The translations under genes and the position numbers were made by a program. A stretch of DNA of 64,000 bases from Penium margaritaceum (Eukaryota; Streptophyta; Zygnematophyceae; Desmidiales; Peniaceae): positions 1 through 64,000 of the forward strand of contig SZWC01000034.1 of the NCBI GenBank assembly GCA_023375785.1, in the 5' to 3' direction. Of the stretch, positions 1 to 9,624 are shown piece by piece (positions within the stretch are counted from its first letter, which is position 1; each line of letters begins with the position of its first letter). Below the pieces are notes generated by a model that ran no database searches, had not been told where the DNA came from, and saw only the letters and a program-made list of their open reading frames with translations.

Positions 1-150
1 AGTCAGCCACAGTCAGAGTGTCCAATCACAGTGCAAATATACTAGGCATGACCTTGCAGGTATAAACAAGGTAGAATACTGGTGGCTCAGTGTGGCTATT
101 GTGCGCAATGCCTTGACAAAGTTGGCAGTGACTTTTACCATCTGCCTTGT
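1..150 (-). repeat. 190-bp satellite, reverse-oriented fragment
   Basis: Less than one monomer of the window's satellite, reading on the minus strand (the + strand shows GCAATGCCTTGACAAAG). Near 130-150 the sequence skips part of a monomer and then continues in the opposite orientation. The switch point coincides with the left edge of the 8.8-kb duplicated block. No gene is seen. Confidence 0.85.
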
Positions 151-2329
151 TTGCACATGAAAAATCATGCCTAGTACATAAGCACTGTGATTGGACACTC
201 TGACCATGGCTGACTCGTGTTATGATCAATAGAAGTAAAAGTCACTTGGATATATTTGTGGTCATGGCCAGAGGCACATGCCAACTTTTTCAAGGCATTG
301 TACACAATAGCCACACCGAGCTACTAGTATTCTACCTTGTTTATACCCGTACAGTCATGTCCAGTATATCTGCACTGTGATTGGACATTCTGACCGTGGC
401 TGACTCGTGTTATGATTTATAGCCCTTTAAGGTACTTGGTAGACTTAATGGTCATGGTAAGTGGCACATGCGAATTTTTTCAAGGCATTGCGCACAATAG
501 CCGTGCCAAGCCACCGGTTTTTTACCTTGTTTATACCTGCAAGGTTGTGCCTAGTACATCTCAACTGTAATTGGGCACTCTGACTGTGGCTGACTCATGT
601 TACGATTCGTAGAAGTTAAAGTCACTTGGTAAACTTTGTGGTCATGGTCAGTGGCACATTCCAACTTTGTCAAGGCATTGCGCACATTCGCACACCAAGC
701 CACCAGTATTCTACCCAGTTTGAACCTGCAAGATCATGCCTAGTACATCTGCACTGTGATTGGACACCCTGATTGTGGCTGACTCGTGTTATGGTTAACA
801 GAAGTAAAAGTCACCTGGATGCATTTTTGGTCATGGTCAGTGGCACATGCCAACTTTGTCAAGGCATTGCGGACAATAGCCGTGCGAAGACACCGGATTT
901 TACCATGTTTATACCTGCAAGGTCATGCATATTTGATGTGAACTGTGATTGGGTACTCTGACCGTGGCTGACTTGTGTTCTGATTGATAGAAGTTAAAGT
1001 CACTTGGTAAACTTTGATGTCATGGCCAGTGGCACGTGCCAACCTTGTCAAGGCATTGCGCACAATAGCCACACCGAGCCACCAGTATTCTACATTATTT
1101 GTGCCTGCAAGATCATGCCTAGTACATTTGCACTGTGATTGGACACTCCGGCCGTGGCTGACTGGTGTTATGATTCATAGCCGTTTAAGGTACTTGGTAA
1201 ACTTTGTGGTCATGGTCAGTGGCACATGCCAACTTTGTCAAGGCATTGCGCACAATAGCCACACCGAGCCACCAGTATTCTACCTTGTTTGTACCTACAA
1301 GATCATGCCTAGTACATCTGCACTGTGATTGGACACTCTGACCGTGGCTGACTCGTGTTATGATCAATAGAAGTAAAAGTCACTTGGATACATTTGTGGT
1401 CATGGTCAGCGGCACATGCCAACATAGTCAAGGCATTGCTCACAATAGCCACACCAAGCCACCAGTATTCCACCTTGTTTATACCTGCAAGGTCATGCCC
1501 AACATATCTGCACTATGATTGGACACCCTGATCGTTGCTGACTCGTGTTATGATTCATAGCCGTTCAACGTACCTGGTAAACTTTGTGGTCATGGTCAGT
1601 GGCACATACCAACTTTGTCAAGACATTGCGCACAGTAGCCGTACCAAGCCACCAGTTTTTTCCCTTGTTTATACATGCAAGGTCATGCATACTCAATGTG
1701 AGCTGTGATTGGGCACTTGGACCATGGCTGACTCGTGTTACAATTCGTAGAAGTTAAAGTCACTTGGTAAACTTTGTGGTCATGGTCCATGGCACATGCC
1801 AACTTTGTCAAGGCATTGCGCACAAAAGCCACACCGAGCCACCAGTATTCTACCTTGTTTGAACTTGCAAGATCATTCCTAGTACATCTGCACTGTGATT
1901 GGACACTCTGAGCGTGGTTGACTCGTGTCATGATCAATAGAAGTAAAAGTGACCTGGATACATTTGTGGTCATGGTCAGTGGCACATGCCAACTTTGTCA
2001 AGGCATTGCGCACAATAGCCACACTGAGCCACCAGTATTCTACCTTGTTTATACCTGCAAGGTCATGCCTAGTATATTTGCACTGTGATTGGACACTCTG
2101 ACTGTGGCTGACTCGTGTTATGATTCATAGCCATTTAAGGTACTTGGTAAACTTTGTGGTCATGGTCAGTGGCACATGCCAACTTTGTCAAGGCATTGCA
2201 TACAAAAGCCGTGCCAAGCCACCGGTTTTTACCTTGTTTATACGTGCAAGGTCATGCATATTAGATGTGCAGTGTCATTGGGCACTTTGACCGTGGCTGA
2301 CTCGTGTTACAATTCGTAGAAGTTAAAGT
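151..2329 (+). repeat. 190-bp satellite array, forward block
   Basis: About 11-12 tandem monomers. The conserved core CATGCCAACTTTGTCAAGG recurs at about 188-194 bp spacing (for example near 1227, 1415, 1609, 1797, 1986 and 2176). Three monomer types are recognisable by the box before the core: type 1 GATCAATAGAAGTAAAAG, type 2 GATTCATAGCCGTTTAAGG, type 3 GATTCGTAGAAGTTAAAG. They run mostly 1-2-3. Frames of 60-104 codons occur on both strands, but they follow the repeat and I do not call them genes. Confidence 0.95.
2325..2329. repeat. Target-site duplication, left of element A1
   Basis: AAAGT directly left of the LTR, matching AAAGT at 5923-5927. The undisturbed satellite reads GTTAAAGTCACTTGG here, so the 5 bp are the duplicated target of an LTR-element insertion. 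Confidence 0.9.
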
Positions 2330-2934
2330 TGTCAGAAGAATGCAATGAGCGAGGACAGCAGGTTCAGAAGCAAGAAGCGGCAATGAAGCAAGCTGACTTA
2401 ACGTAGTGAAGTGATGGAAGCGGAGCGGTGAGAGAAGGCCCAAGGATTTAGTCGCAGAGTTGCAGGAGGACGCGAGGCACTGGAGCTCCGAGGTAGACCG
2501 AGCATAGATGAGAGAACTTGAGAGCAAAGAGAGGGAGGCGTCGGAAGTGAAAGGTTACGGGTGGTGAAGCGAAGCGCCGTGAGGAGGCAGTGGTGGGCGA
2601 AGGTAATGGACGCAAGAGGCGAGCAGAGCAAAGACACGGCGGCGAAGCCGCGGAACCAAAGGGGAACAAGATGAGTAGAACTGTTCTGGTTAACTTGAGG
2701 GAATGAACATCCTCAGTATAAAAAGGACAGAACAGGACAAATGAGCAAAGCAAGGGCTTCTTCCGCTAGCCGGACGCGGGTGATAGGTGTCACTTTATTA
2801 AGGGATGACTTGTCCGAAGGGTCTAAACGGTCGAGCGACCGGAGAGCCGTTGGGCAAGGTGGTTCAGTCATGGGACTTGAACCGTTATTAAGACCGAGAT
2901 ATTTTCTTCTCTTGTCAAGGCTTCATTTATGACA
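2330..2934 (-). repeat. A1 left LTR (3' LTR on the element strand)
   Basis: 605-bp direct repeat of 5317-5922, starting TGTCAGAAGAATGC and ending TTTATGACA. It holds an A/T-rich TATAAAAA at 2717-2724, which is TTTTTATA on the element strand and so an uncertain TATA box. Over its first 155 or so bases it differs from the right LTR at about 18 sites, but from the left LTR of A2 at only about 7. Confidence 0.92.
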
Positions 2935-2957
2935 CCTCCCTTGAAGCTTGACAAGAG
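2909..2957. other. Stem-loop spanning the LTR/purine-tract junction of A1
   Basis: CTCTTGTCAAGGCTTCA (2909-2925, inside the LTR) is complementary to TGAAGCTTGACAAGAG (2942-2957, inside the element), with one extra base in the left arm. The 16-nt loop contains the LTR end and most of the purine tract. The same structure is present in copy A2 (42233-42281). The other LTR has only one arm. Confidence 0.75.
2935..2942 (-). other. Polypurine tract of element A1
   Basis: On the minus strand AAGGGAGG lies directly upstream of the LTR start TGTCA. This is the expected place and composition for the plus-strand primer of reverse transcription, and it sets the element's orientation together with the primer-binding site. 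Confidence 0.75.
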
Positions 2958-3199
2958 GTAAGAGAGCAAGAGGCAGATCAAGGGTAGTGGCGCTCCCAGT
3001 ATTCCACCCCATTGGAGGATGTGGGAGATTGGGGAGTGCGAGGCCGTTCTTCGATGGCTCAAAGTTCTGCTTCTTCCTCCATTCTCCTGTGATCTTGGAT
3101 GAAGGGTTGCAGCTGGAATCGTCGTTCCTCCAGAAGTTCATTGTATGGAGGAGGGTCAAGTGCAGCCGGACGAGGATCAGGGGATTCTACTCCTCTGCT

Positions 3200-3604
3200 T
3201 TAACAGTAATCCATGAGGGCGTGGATGGTCCGGAAGGCAATTTGATGATGATGTGCTGCAATGATAGGGTGGAATTCATCATATGTGCTCCTGTAGAGAA
3301 GTCCTCGTAGTTGAGTTTGGGCAATGCCATCCCTTCTTCCTCGTGCGGTTGTGCAGGCTTCTCTGCTTCCAACATTTCGTAGCACGTGAAGGAGATTGTA
3401 TTCATATATGTCCAGGGTGGCGATTTTACGGTGCAATTGGCGGTGCCATCGCTCAAAGTTATGCCTCCCATCTGGTGCGAAGCAGAGTGGGGAAGTGGTG
3501 TCGGTTAGGGAGGTAACTTCATTGTAAAGCAGGATGGTACGTCGTTGCTCTTCCATCGAGGAGGAGAAGTGTTGAAGAGGGGACGACCAGGAATTTGAGG
3601 ACAA
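3200..3604 (-). pseudogene. Element A1 gag-like remnant frame
   Basis: A 134-residue minus-strand frame in the 3' half of the interior. It has a segment of the FERWHRQLHRKI type (about residues 50-61) followed by a hydrophobic stretch, resembling the N-terminal region of LTR-element Gag proteins. That likeness is by eye only. I saw no zinc knuckle and no pol motif. Adjacent minus-strand frames (about 3505-4523 and 4652-5029) are Ser/Pro/His-rich and low in complexity, and I recognise nothing in them. A relative of this frame lies in A2 at 42662-42928. It is a decayed mobile-element frame, not a host gene. Confidence 0.4.
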
Positions 3605-3799
3605 TTAGATTTTGCAGGAGCGTTGATGGTGATGTGATGGACCTGATATTGCAGACGAATGATGGTGGAGGAAGAGGATTGTGGAATGGGGTAAATCCGA
3701 CTTGTGGAAGTTTTGGCGTGGGCGCAGGTCATCGCGGAGTGGGCGATGCAACCGGGTGGATCTTTGTGCCGAGCGGAAGGAGCGAAAGCGGATGACGGC

Positions 3800-4400
3800 C
3801 CGATAATTGACGGGGTGGGTGCAGGGGCGAAACCACGTACACTGCGAGGTAGAGGAGTAGAATGCGGCAAGGGGAGGGCAGAAGCCAATGCGCCGTGAGA
3901 AATCTGTTTCCGGCATCGATTCGGACTCCTGCGAAGCGGGCAGTTAGCTCGTGCAGATCCTTCTGCTAGTCGCAGCTGCTAATGATGAGGAGGCAAAGGC
4001 TGATGAAAGAGGAGTGGGCGCAGGGGCGAGACCTCGTGCTCCGTTGAAATAGAGGTGGTAGAATGCGGCAAAGGGAAGGTAGGTGCCAACGAATCGCAAG
4101 AAATCTGCTGCCGGCGTGGGTCCAGGCTCCTGCGATGCGGGTAGCTAGCTCGTGCAGATCCTCGTGCTGGTCCCAGATGCGGATGATGAGGAGCAGACGC
4201 TGATGAAATAGGAGTGGGAGCAGGGGCAGAAGCACGTGCACTGCGGAAATTTTTGGCGTGGGCGCAAGTCGTCGCGAAGCGGGCGATGCGACCGGGCGGA
4301 TCCTTGTGCCGAGCTGATGATGTGGAGACGCGATTAGAGGCAGCTGATGGTTGAGTCGGCACAGGGGTGAAACCACGTGCGCTGATGACGAAGGCTGAGG
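3800..4400. repeat. Internal direct repeats of about 200 bp in element A1
   Basis: The motif GCAGGGGCGA and its surroundings recur at 3821, 4020 and 4220 (199- and 200-bp spacing), with a weaker fourth copy near 4361. Accompanying phrases such as GTAGAATGCGGCAA and GCTCGTGCAGATCC recur in register. The same organisation is present in A2, so the internal amplification predates the segmental duplication. Confidence 0.75.
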
Positions 4401-4594
4401 AAGACTGATGAGAAGGCGACGCGGATGATGCTGAGAGCGGCTCGAGGAAGACAGATGATGAGGAGTGCTTAGGAAAGAGGGTGATGACACGAAGAAGGGA
4501 AGGATGGTGGAGGTGATGCGCACGTGATGGAGGCAGAAGATGGAGGTCGCGGCAGGGAGAGGATGGCGGCGAGATGAGGCAGCCAGGTGCTCTG

Positions 4595-4850
4595 CTTTCA
4601 GGAGAGCGACGGCTTGTTCCCCAGTTGGCCCGAGACGGACGGGCAGGAAGACTAGCGGTGTCTGATATCCTGTTGGCTATAGGAGACTGATTGTAGCAAA
4701 GGAAGCCATACGGCGAGCAGAGATTCCATTCCGCTGATGTTAGGAGAGTGACAGCTTGTTCTCCAGTTGGCTCGCAATGGGAACAGGAAGACTGGTGGTG
4801 TCTGATGTCTTGGCGGTGGGCATTGCACTACTGTTGCTGACGATGCGAGA
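4595..4850. repeat. Internal duplication of about 140 bp in element A1
   Basis: The phrase GGAGAGCGACGGCTTGTTC (4601) recurs as GGAGAGTGACAGCTTGTTC (4743), followed in both by a similar 60-70 bp (AGTTGGC...GGAAGACT...GTGTCTGAT). This is a 142-bp displaced direct repeat in the region just downstream of the primer-binding site on the element strand. Confidence 0.7.
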
Positions 4851-5304
4851 TGGCGGTGCGAGGATGCGGTGCGGCACAACGAGTGCAAGGAGACTGATGT
4901 CACATGGGGCACATGGCGCAGATGAGGCCAATGAGGGGAGAGGAGGAGAGCGGAGGTGCTTGCGATGTCGACAAGAAGAGAGGTAGCGGGTGACGAGCGG
5001 CAGGGAAGTTTCCAAGAAGTTGACGGCAAGCGGCGGCTTGGGAGCTGCTTGCAGCTGTTGTTAATGACACGTCACAAATTTCTTGGCCACGGGTACGGAA
5101 TGGGCACAGGGCTTTCTGAGGACGACGAGGCGTTGGTTCAGCGCAATGAACACTTCAAGCGGTGCTGCTGATGTCAGCTGCTAATGAAGCAGAGGAGCGC
5201 AAAGTGGCGGTGACGACGACGGGGAGGTAGAGATTCGAGAGGGGACGCAATGGAGGCAGTAGAGCGATGACTTGGTCACGAGGCACCAGGTGATGTCGCC
5301 TGAA

Positions 5305-5316
5305 GCTCTGATACCA
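5305..5316 (-). other. Primer-binding site of element A1
   Basis: The minus strand reads TGGTATCAGAGC immediately after the LTR terminus. It matches the initiator-methionine tRNA 3' end used by many plant LTR retrotransposons, and it fixes the right LTR as the 5' LTR. Confidence 0.88.
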
Positions 5317-5922
5317 TGTCAGAAGAATGCAATGAGCGAGGACTGCAGGAGCTGAAGCAAGCAAACGCAATGAAGCAAGCTGACGTAACGTAGTGAAGTG
5401 ACGAAAGCAGAGCGGTGAGAGGTGGCTCAAGGAGTTAGTCGCAGAGTTGCAAGAGGAAGCGAGGCACTGGAGCTCCGAGGTAGACCAAGCGCAGATGAGA
5501 GAACTTGAGAGTGAAGCAAGGGAGGCGTCGGAAGCGAAAGATTAAGGGTGGCAAAGCGAAAAGCCGTGAGGAAACAGTGGTGGGCGAAGGCAATGGACGC
5601 GAGAGGCAAGCAGAGCGAAGACACGGCGGCGAAGCCGCGGAACCAAAGGGGGGCAGGATGAATAAAAATACTCTGGTTAACTCAAGGGAATAAATATCTT
5701 TGGTATAAAAAGGACAGAACAGGACAAGTGAGAAAAGCAACGGCTTCTTTCCGCTAGCCAGACGCGGTTGACAGGTGTCACTTTATTAGGAAATTACTTA
5801 TCTGAAGGGTCTGAACGGTCGAGCGACCGGAGAGCCGTTGGGCAAGGTGGTTCAGTCATGGGACTTGAACCGTTATTGAGACCGAGATATTTTCTTCTCT
5901 TGTCAATGCTTCATTTCTGACA
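5317..5922 (-). repeat. A1 right LTR (5' LTR on the element strand)
   Basis: 606-bp direct repeat of the left LTR, beginning TGTCAGAAGAATGC and ending TTTCTGACA. It holds the TATAAAAA string at 5703-5710. A CG-rich segment GCGGCGAAGCCGCGG lies about 90 bp to the left of that string. Confidence 0.92.
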
Positions 5923-5927
5923 AAAGT
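5923..5927. repeat. Target-site duplication, right of element A1
   Basis: AAAGT, identical to 2325-2329, followed by CACTTGG, exactly where the satellite monomer resumes. Confidence 0.9.
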
Positions 5928-7970
5928 CACTTGGTGAACTATGTGGTCATGGTCAGTGGCACATGCCAACTTTTTCAAGGCATTGCGCACAATAGCCACA
6001 CCGAGCCACCAGTATTCTACCTTGTTTACACCTATAAGATCATGCCTAGTACATCTACACTGTGACTGGACACTCTGGCTGTGGCTGACTTGTGTTATGA
6101 TCAGTAGAAGTAAAAGTCACTTAGATACATTTCTGGTCATGGTCAGTGGCACATGCCAACTTTGTCAAGGTATTGCGCACAATAGTCACACCATTACCAG
6201 TATTTTACCTTGTACCTGCAAGGTCATGCCCAGTATATCTGCACTGTGATTGGACACTTTGACCGTGGCAGTATTAAGATGCATAGCCGTTTAAGGTACT
6301 AGGTAGACTTTGTGGTCATGGTCAATGGCACATGCCAACTTTGTCAAGGCATTGCGCGCAATAGCCGTGCCAAGCCACCGGTTTTTGACCTTGTTTATAC
6401 CTGCAACGTCGTGCCTAGTGTATCTGAACTGTGATTAGGCACTCTGACTGCGGCTGACTCGTGTTACGATTCGTATAAGTTAAAGTCACTTGGTAAACAT
6501 TGTGGTCATGGTCAGTGGCACATGCCAACTTTGTCAAGGCATTACGCACAATAGCTACACCGAGCCACCAATATTCTACCTTGTTTGCATCTGCAAGATC
6601 ATGCATGGTACATCTACACTGTGATTGGACACTCTCACCGTGGCTGACTCGTGTTATGATCAGTAGAAGTAAAAGTCACTTGGATACATTTGTCGTCATG
6701 GTCACTGGCACATGCCAACTTTGTCAAGACATTGCGCACAATAGCCACACTGAGCCAACAGTATTCTACCTTGATTATGCCTGCAAGGTCATGCCCAGTA
6801 TATTGGCACTGTGATTGGACACTCTGACCGTGGCTGGCTCGTGTTATCGTTCATATCCGTTTATGGTACTTGTTAAACTTTGTGGTCATAGTCAGTGGCA
6901 CATGCAAACTTTTTCAAGGGATTACATACAATAGCCATGCCAAGCCACCGGGTTTTTACCTTGTTCATACCTGCAAGGTCATGCATATTAGATGTGCAAT
7001 GTCATTGGGCACTCTGACTGTGGCTGACTCGTGTTACAATTCGTAGAAGTTAAAGTCACTTGGTAAACTATGTGGTCCTGGTCAGTGGCACATGCCAACT
7101 TTGTCAAGGCATTGCGCACAATAGCCACACCGAGCCACCTGTATTGTACCTTGTTTGCATCTGCAAGATCATGCCGAGTACATCTGCACTGTGATTGGAC
7201 ACTCTCACTGTGGCTGACTCGTGTTATGACCAGTAGAAGTAAAAATCACTTGGATACATTTATGGTCATGGTCAGTGACACATGCCAACTTTGTCAAGAC
7301 ATTGCGCACAATAGCCACACCGAGCCGCGTGTATTCTACCTTGATTATACCCACAAGGTCATGCCCAGTATATTGGCACTGTGATTGGACACTCTGACCG
7401 TGGCTGACTCGTGTTATGAATCATAGCTGTTGATGGTACTTGTTCAACTTTGTGGTCATGGTCAGTGGCACATGCCAACTTTGTCAAGGCATTGCAAACA
7501 ATAGCTGTGCCAAGCCACCGTTTTTTACCTTGTTTATACCTGCAAGGTCATGCATATTATATGTGCAATGTCATTGGGCACTCTGACCGTGGCTGACTCG
7601 TGTTACAACTCATAGATGTTAACGTCACTTGGTAAACTATGTGGTCATGGTCAGTGGCACATGCCAACTTTGTCAAGGCATTGCGCACAATAGCCACACC
7701 AAGCCACCAGTATTCTACCTTGTTTGTACCCGCAAGATCATGCCTAGTACATCTGCATTGTGATTGGATACTCTGACCGTGGCTGACTTGTGTTATGATC
7801 AATAGAAGTAAAAGTCACTTGGATACATTTGTGGTCATGGTCAGTGGCACATGCCAACTTTGTCAAGGCATTGCGCACAATATTCACACCATTACCAGTA
7901 TTCTACCTTGTTTGTACATGCAAGGTCATGCCCAGTATACATGTATTGTGATTGGACACTATGACCGTGA
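5928..7970 (+). repeat. 190-bp satellite, forward, clean trimer register
   Basis: About 11 monomers in nearly perfect 1-2-3 order (type 1 boxes near 6098, 6660, 7229 and 7798; type 2 near 6275, 6845 and 7415; type 3 near 6465, 7040 and 7605), a 570-bp higher-order unit. One trimer position uses a shortened CACACCATTACC variant near 6190. A 104-codon frame recurs at 6500 and 7070, exactly 570 bp apart. It is treated as a by-product of the repeat. Confidence 0.95.
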
Positions 7971-8775
7971 CTCCACTGACTATGACCACAAATGTATCCA
8001 AGTTACTTTTACTTCTATTGATCATAACACGAGTCAGTCGCGGTCAGAGTCTCCAATCACAGTGCAGATGTACTAGGCATGATCTTGCAGGTACAAACAA
8101 GGTAGAATACTGGTGGCTCGGTGTGGCTATTGTGTGCAATGCTTTGACAAAGTTGGCATGTGCCACTGACCATGACCACAAAGTTTACCACGTGACTTTA
8201 ACTTCTACGAATCGTAACACGAGTCAGCCACGGTCAGAGTGCCCAAACATAGTGCACATCCAATATGCATGACCTCACAGGTATAAACAAGGTAAAAACC
8301 CGGTGACTTGGAACGGCTATTTTGCGCAATGCCTTGACAAAGTTGGCATGTGCCACTAACCATGACGACAAAGTTTACCAAGACCGAAACGACTATGAAT
8401 CATAACACGAGTCAGCCACGGTCAGAGTGTCCAATCAAGTGCAGATGTACTAGGCATGATCTTGCAGTTGCAAACAAGGTAGAATACAGGTGGCTCGGTG
8501 CTACTATTGTGCGCAATGCTTTGACATAGTTGGCATGTGCCACTGACCATGACCACAATGTTTACCAAGTGACTTTAATTTATACGAATCGTAACACGAG
8601 TCAGCCACAGTCAGAGTGCCCAATCACAGTTCAGATGTTCTATGCATGACCTTGCAGGTACAAACAAGGTCAAAAAGTGGTGGCTTGGCACGGCTACTGT
8701 GCGCAATACCTTGACAAACTTGGCATGTCTCACTGACCATGACCACAAAGTCTACCAAGTACCTTAAACGGCTAT
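7971..8775 (-). repeat. Micro-inverted satellite patch
   Basis: About 0.8 kb (four monomers) on the minus strand inside a forward array. The entry is ...GACCGTGACT|CCACTGACTATGACC and the exit is ...AAACGGCTAT|CATGCCAAC. Both breakpoints fall inside monomers and skip part of the unit. The identical patch with the same junctions lies at 47301-48103, so the inversion is older than the segmental duplication. Confidence 0.9.
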
Positions 8776-9393
8776 CATGCCAACTTTGTCAAGGCATTGC
8801 GCAGAATAGCCACACCGAGCCACCAGTATTCTACCTTGTTTGTACCTGCAAGGTCATGCCCATTATATCTGCACTGTGATTGGACACTCTGACCGTGGCT
8901 GAATCGTGTTATGATTCATAGCCGATTAAGGTACTTGGTAAACGTTGTGGCCATGGTCAGTGGCACATGCTAACTTTGTCAAGGCATTGCACACAATAGC
9001 CACACCGATCTACCAGTATTCTATCTTTTTTGTACATGTAAGGTCATGCCTAGTACATATGCACTGTGATTGGACACTCCGACCGTGGCTGACTCGTGTC
9101 ATGATCAATATAAGTAAAAGTCACTTGGAAACATTTATGGTCATGGTCAGTGGCACATGCCAACTCTGTCAAGGCATTGCACACAATAGTCACACCGAGC
9201 AACCAGTATTCTACCTTGTTTATACCTGCAAGGTCATGCCCAGTATCTGTCACTTTGATAGGACACTCTGACCGTGGTTGTTTTGTGTTATGGTTCATAG
9301 CCGTTTAAGGTACTTGGTAAACTTTGTGGTCATGGTCAGTGGCACATGCCAACTTTTTCAAGGCATTGCGCACAATAGCCACACCAAGCTACC
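8776..9393 (+). repeat. 190-bp satellite, short forward block
   Basis: About three forward monomers between the micro-inversion and the snap-back junction at 9393. Similarity to the second copy of the segmental duplication fades within this block, at about 8940. Confidence 0.9.
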
Positions 9394-9416
9394 AGTAGCT
9401 CGGCGTGGCTATTGTG
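9371..9416. other. Snap-back dyad at an orientation switch
   Basis: The left arm 9371-9391 (CACAATAGCCACACCAAGCT plus A) is complementary to the right arm 9396-9416 with two mismatches, across a 4-nt spacer CCAG. Complementarity continues outwards because forward satellite lies to the left and reverse satellite to the right. This gives a long head-to-head inverted repeat centred at about 9393. Confidence 0.88.
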
Positions 9417-9624
9417 TGTAATGCCTTGACAAAGTTGGCATGTGCTACTGACCATGACCACAAATGTATCCAAGTGATTGTTTATTATATTAATCATAAC
9501 ACGAGTCAACCTCGGTCAGAGTGTCCAATCACAGCGTACATCTAATATGCATGACCTTGCAGGTATAGAAAAGGTAAAAAACTGGTGGCTTGGCATGGCT
9601 ATTGTGCGCAATATCTTGACAAAG

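Larger units (their letters stand above)
2330..5922 (-). mobile_element. LTR retrotransposon A1, short non-autonomous family, minus strand
   Basis: Fossil LTR element of 3593 bp with 605/606-bp direct LTRs. The ends are TGTCAG...CTGACA and a perfect 5-bp AAAGT target duplication flanks it. The primer-binding site (5305-5316) abuts the right LTR and the purine tract (2935-2942) abuts the left one, so the element runs on the minus strand. The 2.4-kb interior has only modest frames. One on the minus strand resembles a retrotransposon gag segment, and no protease, reverse transcriptase or integrase was recognised. It is therefore probably non-autonomous and mobilised by a relative in trans; the superfamily is uncertain, with Copia guessed. 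It looks structurally whole as a short element, with coding capacity decayed. By eye the LTRs differ at roughly one base in eight to ten, which means an insertion several million years old if typical plant rates apply. Confidence 0.88.
151..8940 (+). repeat. 8.8-kb segmental duplication, copy 1
   Basis: This block matches 39476-48268 at an offset of about 39,325. Shared landmarks are the same LTR element in the same satellite site with the same 5-bp target duplication, the same inverted patch (7971-8775 and 47301-48103), and shared rare variants such as the shortened CACACCATTACC monomers near 6190 and 45511. The left edge coincides with the orientation switch at about 150. The right edge near 8.94 kb is where monomer-by-monomer similarity falls to the array background. 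It contains only satellite and element A1. Confidence 0.9.

Noticed and set aside
2741-3310. Plus-strand frames at the left end of element A1 (and the counterparts in A2) as host genes
   Set aside because: They cross the LTR boundary and purine tract, are short, and are antisense to the element direction.
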